The notes beneath the pieces are model-generated. The model was not told where the DNA came from and did not search any database. It saw only the letters and a list, made by a program, of their open reading frames with translations. A stretch of DNA of 64,000 nt from Euphorbia lathyris. Lineage: Eukaryota; Streptophyta; Magnoliopsida; Malpighiales; Euphorbiaceae. The stretch spans positions 44,228,501-44,292,500 of the forward strand of contig NC_088919.1 in NCBI RefSeq assembly GCF_963576675.1. Reading direction: 5' to 3'. This document shows, in pieces, positions 10,051-21,274 of this stretch (positions are counted from its first letter, which is position 1; each line of letters starts with the position of its first letter). The translations under genes were made by a program, and so were the position numbers.

Positions 10051-10640
10051 CCAGGAGAATACTTCTCCTCCAAGTTCTCACCTTGAGGGGACCAATTTCT
10101 GTTACTCTTTATTTACTGTTTTGCCATCACCCTCTTATTACTAAACTGCCATGGACTCTCCTATTTTCCTATCATACCCTTGTGCACATGTTTTGACCAA
10201 AACCCTATTCATGGGCTTTTGGTCTTTTCCCTTCTTATTTGGGAGAGTATTTAAGCTCCCCTCTTTGATGGATTTAAACAATAGCCTCCGTTGAGAGCTT
10301 GGATTTTCATATCCTTTGGTTAACTCAACCTTCAAGTCTAACGTGAGAAGATCAGATTATTTATTGGTTTACAATCTTCAGTCGATTTCAATCTACATCA
10401 CCCAAACAAAGTCTTTTTTCATGAAGTTTTTGTTTTCCAATGAGAAGCTAGAAAGTCGTTCAGGCTCGAGTGCATAGAAGAGTCATCTGGTTCTTTTGCT
10501 TTTTTTAGTGTTACGTAACAATTGATCTTCATTCTCTGTGATCAACACTGTCAGCTTGGAGTCGTCTAGGTTTTCCATCAATTGAAATAACATAAAAAAA
10601 AAATTCAACAATATTTAATCAAGAAAAAGAAAAGCAAAAA
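10051..10640 (+). other. Possible LTR remnant, no gene
   Basis: Non-coding stretch continuing from the GC-rich cluster. TATTTAAG at 10248-10255 is followed by a pyrimidine-rich leader-like sequence, which resembles the U3/R part of an LTR. No primer site, partner LTR or target duplication was found, so this is a guess. Confidence 0.25.
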
Positions 10641-13223
10641 ATAACTAAAAACTAAAAGCGAGATGTAATGATCACAAATTTAAATGCTGAATTATATTAC
10701 CGAGTAATTATTTATATGAATTTTGTTTACAACAAATTATCATATTGCTAGAATTTCCATACATACATTGGAAGGCCCAAAGATTAATTTTTTTCTATTT
10801 ATGTAGGTATATACTTTTGAGTGTCACTTTGCTTAGTTTTTAATAAAAATAAAAATAATTAGAAAAACCAGAATGAAGACATCCTCCTCCGGCCATTTAA
10901 CGGAATCTACCTTTGGAAATATTCCGTTATAAACAAAAAAAAAGAATTTGTTTTTATCTAAATATGATTGCAAAGTGTTTGTTTTTATTCCATTTCATTC
11001 CTTTCACAAAAATTAAAAAAAATTAATTAATTAATCAGCAACTCCACCAAGTTGGGAATGACCTTCGAATTCATCTTCTTATTATAATTATATGACATCT
11101 GTTCATCTCTCCATTCCTTAAATTTCTTTAATATCTCTTCCTCCATTTTATGCACGTCTTTTTCCTTCAAAGATGTTATGTTATTTATATATTGATATAT
11201 GATATAAATATAAAAACTAATAATCATATCAAATAAACTTGCAAAGAAAGCCTAATATTATGACCAGATTATTTTCGAGACTGATGCTAAAATCGTAGTT
11301 GAGGTTATTTTTTCCACTACGAGGGACCTGACAGAATTTGAAAATGTGATTGTAGAAACGAAATCCATTCTACTTTTGTGTCCAAGCTTTTCTGTGGTTT
11401 TTGTTTCAAGAGATGTTCGATCCTATGCTAATTTTTTCATTCATTATTTGTTTACTGTAATTATTAGGAACAGTCTAATTAGAATGTCCCTGACAGTTTT
11501 TAATAAAATTTATGAACTTCTCTTTCAAAAAAAACTTGCAAAGCTAGCTAATTATTTCTATAAAATGTACAATCGTGTCTAACAGAATTTCAATTTCCCA
11601 AGTAATAAAGATTGTTTGATCAATTGGGTCCAATTTTGATTGGGCCAATTTCGAGTTTAAAACAGGCCTTTAACACAAGTATGTGACTGAGGCCGGCGCT
11701 GCTTTGAACATTAAAGCCGGTCATTCATTGGAGAGGCCGGCCAGCAATCACAGAAACCAATATTTTCACAATTCTTGTACCGGTGATGGAAAATTATAGA
11801 TAGTGAGTGTTCCAATTAACCAAGATAGCTTATAAGCTATTCGAGTTTGGCTCAATCAAAACTTGACTCAATAAGGCTGGATTCGAGACATTAACAAACC
11901 AAATATGAATTTCTTTAAGTTTGGTTCGAAAGCTTATAAATAAATTCGATTATATTTTTAGTTACTACAATCATGGATTCTAACTCTTAAATAATCATAA
12001 CTCACAAAAGTCAAAAAAAAAAAAAAACGTTTAATGATTGCTTTAAGGCTTTGTGTAATCCAGAAATTGGAAATTCAAAATTCAAAATAGAAAACTTAAA
12101 AACTAATGCTCATAAGCCACTATACCAATAACAAAACCATCCGTAATATATGAGTTTCTTCTCTTCTCTAACAACTTAAAAATTGTTACTTTTCTTAGAG
12201 CTCGGCCATCATAGTTGTTTGTTTGTTTTAATATATAAGCTTGATCAAAGCTAGACTCATAATACTAAACCTATTCAGGCTCGATCTGGATTCGGTTCGT
12301 AAAACCCCTAACTCTAATCATATGGATGCTTATTTGAAAGTTTTGGAATGTCTTTATCCTAATCAATGGAGTTTTTCAATGGAGTTTTTCGTTGCGCAAT
12401 GGGTGCTCAAACCCCCTCCTGATCAGAATCTACTCATACCAAACTATATCACTTGGATTTTATGTATGAGTCAACTACAGGTAAAGCTACCCTCCTGATC
12501 AGAATCTGCTCATACCAAACTATATCACTTGGATTTTATGTATGAGTCAACTACAGGTAAAGCTATAATCGAGTCGAGTGGAGCCAAACTTTAACCTGTT
12601 CATGCTTGGCTTATTAGGAAATTAACAAGAGCTCTTTTGTGAGCAACTCGTGAATTTTTATCATGAACTTCGCTCATTAATTATGTTATTTGAAATTTCT
12701 TTAATATAAAATTTCATAGTTTTTAAACCTAGAAAATTAAAGTTTACACAAAACTACGTTGTTTTACATTTTCTTTTTTATAAAACTTCTTACTATTAAA
12801 TAAATAATGGAACCAAATTTACTCACAAGCCTGTTCATGAACATTATAATCAAACTAGTTTATAAACCTATAACCAAGCCTGCACGCAAGCCTTGGAGTC
12901 GAGTTTCACCGTGCTCAAACTCAGCTCGTTTATAAGCCGACCAGATCGAGCTTTTACAGCCCTAACTACAGAAGATATCTAACCTGAAAAGGCAGTGTGC
13001 TTTTTGAAAAATGAAAAACAAGTTGCAAAAAGATGGAGACGAGTCGAGTCATAAGCAAAATGTCCATGCAGCAACAATTTAATTTACAATCTAAGGTCAT
13101 TTCCACTACTCTTATCAACACAGTTAGTTGACATGTTCGCAATACTATTTGTACACTTGGAACTTGAAATTTTAACCATGAGATCAACTACCTCATAAAA
13201 ACTGAACATACCAACTTTCAGTT
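10641..13223. other. Intergenic DNA with degenerate repeats
   Basis: No credible gene. 11800-12965 is rich in variants of 'gctcg', 'aagctcgag' and 'gttcatgaac' and ends with ...GAGCTTTTACAGCCCTAA, typical of a worn non-autonomous DNA transposon, but I could not find a clean pair of ends. A 76-bp tandem duplication lies inside it (12414-12565). Confidence 0.45.
12414..12565. repeat. 76-bp tandem duplication
   Basis: Two adjacent copies of a segment beginning CCTCCTGATCAGAATCT and ending GGTAAAGCTA, offset 76 bp, with one visible difference (CTACTC versus CTGCTC). Confidence 0.85.
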
Positions 13224-15701
13224 TCAGCTCCATATGCCGTACCCAGTTATGCCATGGGGATCACCCCAAACCATAGATGCTGTCACTGGCTCCATACTTG
13301 CTATCTGTTTCTTACTTCCAGCTGTAGATCCTTCCAGAGTCACCCCTCCGGGACTCTCATTCGAAGTTAGGCAACTTTCTGTCGAACAATCAGCTCCTTG
13401 GTGATGCAGACTAGATGGCGTTTCTTCTTGCCCATGCAAGTCTCCTGCTGCTTCTGTTTCAGTTTGTAAGGAGTAAAAGCCGAGTGGGTCAATGGAGACT
13501 CTGGGAGTCTTTGTCCCTAAACCCTTCTGGCTGTCTATGTCCATAAATGTACCTCCAAGAAATTGATCAGCAAGCATCTTACAAGCCCTCTCAAGCATCG
13601 CCAAATATCTCCGTTCTGCATCCTGACGAATTTGCACATGTTTCTCTGCCTACATATCAAGGTGGGAGGGAAGATCAGCTAGCTTGAGTCAGGATCTTGC
13701 CAAAATGAAAGAAATTCAAAGCCAAATCCAATTTTTTTATAATTATCTTGTTGAAAAAGATGAAGGTTTTGTTAATTATCAAAGAAAGTTTTTGTCAGTG
13801 TTGAAGCTTGATTCGGCATTTATCGGAAAAAAGGTTACCCAGAGGACCATAATTATCAGATATATCCAATGTGCCCAACCTGGAGATTATACTACACGGA
13901 AAACATTCTAAAATCAGACAGGAAGTATAAATCATTCCAAAATGAGAAGATTCACCTCAACTTGGAGATATAATTTACTTTGGACTTCCATTTGTACTCT
14001 TAATGCCTCCTTGACTTCATAACCCCTAAACATGACATTTGTATATTTAGCAGCTCCGCACATCAGAGAATTTTTAGGGAAGGAAGAAAAATTTCCTTAC
14101 TCATTCATATCAGAAGAATCATCTGGAGAAGCATTATTGCTGCTGGGATTTTCTACCAAGTACGAGCCAGGCAATCCTTCCATAAAAACGCGGGGAAAGT
14201 CAATTCGGATAAAACAGAAAAGAAAAAAGACATTCTATTTAGATTTTAGGTTTCCAATCATATGATATTTTTTTTTATCAGTGTCCAAATCAGAATCTTA
14301 GATTGATGAAGAAGCAAAATTATGTTGATGCTATCATACACTGTGAAGGAACAGAATGAATATTGCAGGACCTACCGTCTTTTGCAACTTCACTCATATC
14401 CTTCCCTGATTGCTTACCCAATCTGTATTTCTGCAATACATAAGAAACATACACATTGACAACTAAAAAAACGTTCCATTTCAACCAACATTAGAATAAC
14501 TAATAGCATGATATGAGGAAAATTACACAACAATGACATAATACCTGGAGGTGACTCTTCAAATGGAAGAGAGTAAGTCCTTTTACGTTCATTGTTCGCA
14601 TGATGGCCTTCGGTGTAGCTTCTGCATGAAAGTACTTTCCAGTGAACTAGTAGTCTAAAAATAAATAATAATTAAGACATAAGCAATTTAAGCTTGTTCA
14701 CATGTATATCAACGTAAGTTGTTCCACCTGCCGAGTCAACAAGTATACGTTCAAATTTACCAGTAAAGAAACAGGGTAACCCAAGTTTGATAAGACTCTG
14801 CGTATCTTTCTCCATATCTAACTGGAGGAAGAAAGTGTGATTAATTTGTAAAATTCTTTCTATCTCTCTTTCTTTCTAGAAAATAAGGTAAGGCCAACTG
14901 ATGTTGAACCAAGTTTCAAGCTAGGAACAACAAGAAGTGTGAAGAGATGTGTTGCTTCTCAACATCATGAAGTTTTGCACGCAAATTGACCACATAAATT
15001 GCTTTTGGAAATACGGAAGTAAAAGCTAGAACTCAGATGAAAACACGAGAATAAAAGAAAAGGACTGAAGGAACGAAAATAATGTGAAGAGTTTGATGAG
15101 AGAGCTCAGAGATTTCTGTAAAAAGGAGTTCTAACCACTCTATACAAAGTTCGGGACGTTCCTAAACTTGAAGAACTTTAAAGCAAGCATAAGCAGTGTT
15201 GGTGAACATTGTGTATGTGCAGATAACCGTATATCTCCCCTAAAAACAAAACATGCTAGTACGAATCAAACAAAACATAGCTTGGAATATATAAATACAC
15301 AATCAATAAGGAAATGTAAATAGAGAATTCCAAAAAATCTATCTTCAAAGTGGATAAAGAGATACACAAACAATAACAGTAAACAGGAAAAAAAAAAAGC
15401 TTAAAACAAATTTCATAGCAAAACAAAGAGAATGCAAGGAGGAAAAAGGGAAGCACAGACTATTGGCACCACCAAGCTGAGCAACGGCGTCGACGAAGCG
15501 TTCGTGAAGATCGGCAGTCCAACGGAGACGAGGTTTGGGATCGGAAGTGAGAACAAGGCATGGCTCTCCAGCTCCAATTGTTTGAGTATCAGGAGTATGA
15601 GTGTGGTTTGCCATTTGAAGTTGCATGTCTTCCTGGTGACCTACAATCCCAAGAGCAGGCCCAGCACCGCCGTGGTAGGGTTGAATCGGTCTCTGGAACA
15701 T
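13224..15701 (-). CDS. MYB-CC (PHR1-like, GARP family) transcription factor, six exons
   Basis: Coding exons on the minus strand are 15701-15461, 14621-14545, 14430-14376, 14176-14101, 14025-13956 and 13649-13224. All junctions are GT-AG and in phase, giving 314 residues and no internal stop. Residues about 53-110 form the MYB/GARP DNA-binding domain (KPRLRWTADLHERFVDAV, then ATPKAIMRTM and LFHLKSHLQKYRLGK). Residues about 150-200 form the MYB-CC coiled coil (EALRVQMEVQSKLYLQ, RYLAMLERACKMLADQF). Proteins of this family act in the nucleus as dimers on P1BS-like sites and include regulators of phosphate starvation and of phloem development. Which member this is cannot be said without a tree. 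The exon 1 donor (A|GTCTGT) is unusual; the rest are ordinary. The start was chosen as the first Met in frame, 52 residues before the domain. Confidence 0.9.
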
Positions 15702-16048
15702 GGGATTAGGAAGAAGAAAACCTCACCTGCGACACCCCGCCACCACCGCCAACCGAGCTGACAACAATTTCACGATTCCCAGTTCCCAAAGACGACGAAG
15801 AACACCCCACCGTTCACTCAAATTTGACTCCACCACTTGCTTAAGCTTAGGTTATAAAAGGGAACACTTTCCACCCCCAACAAAACAATCCAAGCTCCAA
15901 AGCCAGCTTTTTTACTTTCTTGACCCTCTATATCTTTTCAATCTTATTTGGATTAAATTACACTTTTGGCCCCTTAAGGTTCTTACTTTTTTATAGCCTT
16001 TAAATTTTAAAATTGGATGCAAAACTCTCTAAATTTTATTATTTACTA
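15702..16048. other. Upstream region of the MYB-CC gene
   Basis: Non-coding. The first 150 bp hold GC-richer sequence compatible with a 5' UTR. A weak TATAAC occurs on the minus strand near 15855, about 150 bp before the start codon. Nothing else was recognised. Confidence 0.35.
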
Positions 16049-16336
16049 CTCCTTCCATTCTCAAATAAGTGTTGTTTTACAATTTTCACACAAATTAAGA
16101 AACATAATTAATATGCACTTAAATTAATAAATTTACATAAATTAACTAAATAAAAATTCTCTCTCCTATAATGATTGGAGAAGAAACTTTGAAAGATTAA
16201 AAAACATATAAATCAAGACAAAATTTAAATGCTTAGACCAAAAAACTATACTAAATTTTATTGAAAAACGAAAACGACACTTAAAAAAGAATAAAAACAA
16301 TTATCTAAAACGACACTTATTTGAGAATGGAGGGAG
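16049..16336. mobile_element. Stowaway-like MITE (Tc1/mariner), 288 bp
   Basis: Ends CTCCTTCCATTCTCAAATAAG and its complement CTTATTTGAGAATGGAGGGAG, flanked by TA on both sides (16047-16048 and 16337-16338). The inverted ends extend into AACGACACTTA / TAAGTGTTGTTTT. Size, TA target and ends fit Stowaway elements. No coding capacity. Confidence 0.85.
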
Positions 16337-16609
16337 TACCATAAAAGTCATTAAATTTTAAATCTTTATTGTAGATCTGATTCGATTAATATTATAAATA
16401 ATTTTAATTCTTCAATTTTTTTTTTCTAATTCATTTAACAAGTAATTTTAATTTTCGAATCCATTTAGATGCATGTTGTCCTGGTTTAGTTATCTTCAAA
16501 TCTTTTACTTTTATATAGAAGGTAAAAGATAAAATTTAGGGATTTTTTTTTTGTTTGTCTAATTTGAAGTTTAGGGAACATAAAGTAAGGTGCCTTCTAT
16601 GCTTATTTT

Positions 16610-16935
16610 GGGGGCGTTTGGTTACTCATTTTCAGGTTCCTTTTGCCTTTTCACTTCAAAAAAGAGAGTTTCAAGTGTTTGGCTAATGATCTCTTGTTTG
16701 TCTTTCACAATTGAAAAGCAGCATTAAGTATTTGGTTAGTGATTTCATGTTTGCCTTTTTACACCCGAAAAGCAATCTTTTACAAAAGCAGAGAATCTCT
16801 GCTTTTTGGAAAAGCTGCTTTTTCCAACAGCAAATAGCAAATCGTAATAGTAACATCAAACCGTAACAGCAAAAAGCAAACCGTAACAGTAAATAGTAAA
16901 CAACAACAGCAAATAGTAGGTAAAACAAACGGGCC
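16610..16935. mobile_element. Possible MITE with GGGnnCGTTTG ends
   Basis: GGGGGCGTTTGG at 16610 and CAAACGGGCCC ending at 16935 are imperfect inverted ends. The centre is rich in short 'aaaagcaa' and 'gtaacagcaaat' repeats. No clear target duplication was seen, so the family stays open (hAT-like is possible). Confidence 0.4.
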
Positions 16936-17060
16936 CTTTGTTTTTGACAAAGTAAACTTTACTTTGTTTTTTCTACTATTGGATGAGCTTACTTTGTCAA
17001 AATTCATCACCATCCAATGGTAGAAAAAACAAAATAAGGCTTACTTTATCAAAAACAAAG
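16936..17060. repeat. 125-bp foldback
   Basis: CTTTGTTTTTGACAAAGTAA at 16936 onwards pairs with its near-complement ending at 17060, with arms of about 50 bp (including TTTTTTCTACTATTGGATG / CATCCAATGGTAGAAAAAA) and a 25-bp loop. It adjoins the previous repeat and may be part of it. Confidence 0.7.
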
Positions 17061-17159
17061 TAAGCATAACCTAACCCCATAAAGTAATATCAAAGCTAAA
17101 ATATCATGGATATAATTTATTTATTTCATTTGGACCTAATCCAGAACTTGTTTATAATA

Positions 17160-17945
17160 GTAGATTGACTTTTTGAACTTTGCAAATGTCTCACCAGCTC
17201 CTTAAATTTGCTTATTTGTATCACCGGCTCTCTAAACTTGTCCATAAAAATTTATTAGCTTCCTAAACTTTGTAAATGTCTCACCAACTCCCTAAACTTA
17301 TTTATTCCGTAACAACTAAATGCAACAATCATAATACTAACTCAGATTAAGGTGCAAAAATACCCATAACGTTTTGGGTCAGAAGTAATTTTACCCTAGC
17401 GTCTAAAATGATGCAATTTTACCCCTAACATTAGTAGTCAAAAGCAAATTTATAAAGTTGGTGAATTTTTTGATTTTTTTTATCCAATTCGTACAAAAGT
17501 CAGTATATTTTTTTTATTTTTTTTACATCCCAACATATGTTTGTGAGTTGTTATTGATAAAATGACGCATGTGTGAAGTGTAGATGACAAGATTCATGAC
17601 CGATAAGACAGTTTGATGAATTATTTCTCAAATTAACTTAATTTATCAACGTTAGGGGTAAAATTGCTCTTGGCTTCCAGTGTTAGGGGTAAAATTATAC
17701 ATTTTTAGACGTTAGGGGTAAAATTACTCCTGACCCATAGGGGTTTTGCACCTTAATCCGAGTTAGTATTATGGTTTTTGTATTTAGTTGTTACAGAATA
17801 AGCAAGTTTATGGAGCTGGTGAGACACTTACAAAGTTCAGGAAGCTAATCAATTTTTATGGACAAGTTTAGGAAGCTGGTGATACAAAATAAGCAAGTTT
17901 AGGGAGCTGGTGAGGCACTTCCAAAGTTCAGAGAGTCAATCTATT
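17160..17945. mobile_element. Large foldback element, arms about 290 bp
   Basis: TAGATTGACTTTTTGAACTTT at 17160 is mirrored by AAAGTTCAGAGAGTCAATCTA at 17945. The arms run to about 17450 and from about 17650, carrying 'caccagctcc' and 'ggtaaaattac' repeats in opposite orientation. I estimate 85-90 % arm identity by eye. No ORF. A non-autonomous TIR or foldback element is likely; no target duplication was identified. Confidence 0.7.
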
Positions 17946-18078
17946 ATTATGGACAAATTCAGAGAGCTGGCGATGTATTAAACCTTTTATTTGTATATAA
18001 ATACAAAAGTAAATGTTCTTCCGGTTTTTGTAAAGATATTTTAATGGAACAAAAAGGTAAAACGTTTTTAACTCCTAA

Positions 18079-18461
18079 CAGCATTTCCAAGAGATTCTTA
18101 GTGCACTCTTTAAAAATAATATAAACAATTGACTCTTAGTGATTTAAGAGTTGTTAAAACATATTATCTCCAACAATACTCCTTATATTCACTCTTTATT
18201 TATTATTTTATCATTAAAATTGTTAATTTTGTTGTTATATTTATTAATAGTGAGAGGCGAGAGACTCCTCAATAATAAATTAATAATAAAAAAATGAATT
18301 AAGAGGCACTAAGAGGTGGAGATATGCTCTCTATTAATAGAAATGATCGATAGGCTCTTAGTAATTTGAGAAGTCACTAAGAGATCGTTGGAGCTGATTT
18401 TTCATTCTCTCTCCTCAAATTTTAACTTAAGAGCCAATTTAAGAGGCTGTTGGAGATGCTC
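18079..18461. mobile_element. Tourist-like MITE (PIF/Harbinger), 383 bp
   Basis: Imperfect inverted ends CAGCATTTCCAAGAG and CTGTTGGAGATGCTC, flanked by TAA at 18076-18078 and 18462-18464. The inside repeats 'gactcttagt' and 'cactaagag' in inverted orientation. Target TAA and ends fit PIF/Harbinger MITEs. Confidence 0.7.
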
Positions 18462-18965
18462 TAAGGAGAAAATTTACAATATGCGATCCATTAAAAAGTT
18501 GACACATGTTAAAATCTATTACAAGTAATTAAATGTAAAAAAATTAAAAACACTTTAATTTCTTCTCTCCTCACAATCTATTCTCCGTCCTTTTCTTTTT
18601 GCATCTGCATCTGTAGGAGAAGATCTGGGCAAAAGAGATTTCTCTCTCTTTTCAAATCCACACTGCGTCAGCGGCATTCAAAAGTATAAGGTTGGTTCTC
18701 CCGACTGGTCATCATCACTTTTCCATCATTTTCTTTTTGCATCTGCTTCTATAGGAGAATATCTAAGCAAGAGAGGTTTTTCTGTCTCCCTTTGAGAACC
18801 ATACTGTGTCTGCGGGCATACAAGAATTTATTGATTGGTTCTCCCCGGCGGTCGCCATCACTCGTCCGTTTGATCTCCAACTGCTCGGACGGCGAAGCAA
18901 GAAGAATAAGATTTTTCAATGATGACTATCAATATTGGGCATTTCTAACTTAGATAGTTATCTTA
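18462..18965. repeat. Diverged tandem duplication of about 130 bp in non-coding DNA
   Basis: Segments 18586-18717 and 18718-18856 resemble each other (TTTTCTTTTTGCATCTGC, AGGAGAA.ATCT, GGTTGGTTCTCCC). They are richer in GC than the surroundings and may be a copied piece of a gene, but no frame or family is recognised. The rest holds nothing identifiable. Confidence 0.5.
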
Positions 18966-19520
18966 GGGTAAATTTCATCAATGGTGTACAACATTTGCCC
19001 TATTTCACACTTTGGTGTACAATCTTCAATTTGTCTCATTAAATATGTACGAACTTATAGGTGACCTCCCAAAATGGTATACAGCAGGTAAAAATGACCG
19101 GTCAACTTGAAACCAACGTGCCACGTCAACAGTTTGACCGGTCAAAAAGTTAAAATTTAACCCTCCAATATTAAATTACTTTTATACCCTTTTCTTTATC
19201 CTTTCCCTCTCTCTTTCTCTCTCCATTGTTTCTCTTCATTTAATCATTCTCTCTCTTAACTAATATATAGTTTTGTTAATTTTCACCCACTCTCGATCAT
19301 CCTTTATCAATTTTTAAAAATTAAGGAATCAATTGGATATGATCATCCTTTATCAATTTTTAAAAAATAAGGAATTAATCGAATATAGAAGGATGGAGAC
19401 TTCAACTGGTTCCACTACATCAAATACTATAATTGAAGGGCACCGCTGCTTTTTCTTATTTGGCAATGGGTACAATTTCATATTTGGCATTAATTGAAAA
19501 ATCTAGAATCAATTAAAGTG

Positions 19521-21079
19521 TGTTAAGCCCAAAATATACCTAAAATATCATTAACATTTACATCATTTTTTATTACAAATTTATGTTGTTTATATCTGTT
19601 TAGGTTACTTTTACTCTCGAATATCTTTCTTTCTTGCAAGGTACCTAAATATTTGGTAAAATCCAAATAGGAACAAAAAAGGATCAAAAACAGAAGAAAA
19701 ACCCTACAAAAGGAGTCAAAGACGACGTAAATCGAAAGCACCAAGTCGAGGACACGAACGAAAGCAAAGAAGTGAGAAAACTCACCGTGCCGCGACAGTG
19801 AATCCCCAACCCGTGGCCGCGACACGCGTGGTTTAGCCATTTCTCCCCTTCGTCCAACGTTCAACTTAATGCTACGTCATTCACGGCCGAGGATTCCTAT
19901 CCTCGGTAAGTGCAGAAAATTTGCCAAAAGCATTTAACACATGCTGAAATCCAAGAAACGCGTTCGTTCAAGTGGATAAAGACGTCATTTCACAACGGAC
20001 ACGACTCTTAACCAACGGATACATCACTTCAAACACAACCCTTCAACATCTATAAATAAAGAGTTGATGTTGAGAAAAAATGCAATGAAATGTTATAATA
20101 TAGATATAGAATCAGAGCGTAGAACTTATGTCTAAGTTCTAAGTAAAAACATTTCGAGAGTTAGAAATTAGATTCTGTACAAAACAAGATGAGGTACACA
20201 TATTGTTTATAGTTTAATTACAATTCAGTAGCGTTTAGACATTGTTCCAGTTTTAGTTTGCATCATGGTAGTGGCCGACCGAATCCCTATTACGAAGTTA
20301 CAGTGAGAAGATTGAGTAGAGTGTTCGCCCCTGAGCCTGACAACCTCTAAGGAAACCCAAGGAAAGGAACCGATCAAGCCATTCACTTGCACGCCCTCGA
20401 AGAACTCGATGCTCCATGTTCTCTGTAAACTTGTATCAATTTATATTTCATCTAATAAAGTCCGTTCTATTCGACAAATCGTTATGCAGCACTTATGGTA
20501 ACCAATCCAATATAAGTGAGGCTGGTGTTTTCATTAATACGCAGTTGAATTCAAAACCATTACAAGGAAACTTTGTTGAACACTTAGGCAAATTATCATC
20601 TCGAAAGAGTTTTAATTTGAGTAAGGGCAACTATCCTGAAAGGGTTTTGTCGCGTTCAAAGCCAATTAATTAGAGGTTCCATCATTTATTTCATCATCAT
20701 AATTGATACAAAGTTTAAGTTGTTTTCTTTGCTTAATGCAAATGAATACATTCATTGTTTTTCTAAAAAGTTCTAAATGTTCCTGTTTTGTAAAATTCAT
20801 CCCTAAATCAGAAGATCTTTCTAACAATCGATTTATTCTAAATATAAAATCTTATTCCAGCATTTTTCAAGTATTCAAAGTTCATAAACTCAATTAAACA
20901 ATTATTTTTCCTAAATTCAATTAGACAAATTTCACTTTTCATTTACAATTAATAATAAATCTAACAAGTTCGAAATTAATAAATTCAAAAATAAGTTTTT
21001 CGTTAAAAAACGTATCCCTGTGGGATCGATATTTTTATTACTACAAGCGAAACCGTGCACTTGCGGAAATCGCTCAACA
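19521..21079 (+). repeat. 5' LTR of Athila-type element
   Basis: Begins TGTTAAGCCC, ends GCTCAACA. Holds a TATA box near 20050-20060 and a GC-rich palindromic stretch at 19789-19895 (CCGCGACA..., GAGGATTCCTATCCTC). ORFs of 60-113 codons in it recur in the 3' LTR and are not known proteins. Confidence 0.92.
20049..20061 (+). promoter_or_regulatory. TATA box of 5' LTR inside a short stem-loop
   Basis: CTATAAATAAAG lies between CAACAT(C) and (G)ATGTTG, so the TATA box sits in the loop of a possible hairpin. The 3' LTR has the same arrangement near 39697-39709. Confidence 0.6.
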
Positions 21080-21085
21080 AGTTTT

Positions 21086-21103
21086 TGGCGCCGTTGCCGG
21101 GGA
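21086..21103 (+). promoter_or_regulatory. Primer binding site, tRNA-Asp, Athila-type element
   Basis: TGGCGCCGTTGCCGGGGA, perfect complement of the tRNA-Asp 3' end, six bases after the LTR. Confidence 0.92.
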
Positions 21104-21274
21104 TACGCCAAAATTTTTGACAAAATTTTTATTTTTCGTATTTTATTTTCGAATCTAGGTTTACACATTATTTTTATACAATTTTTATATTTTATTTATT
21201 TTTCAGTTTATATAACATATTTGTTTTCAATTTTGTTTTGAAGGTAGTTTGGCTCGTGTAACAATTTCAAGTTC

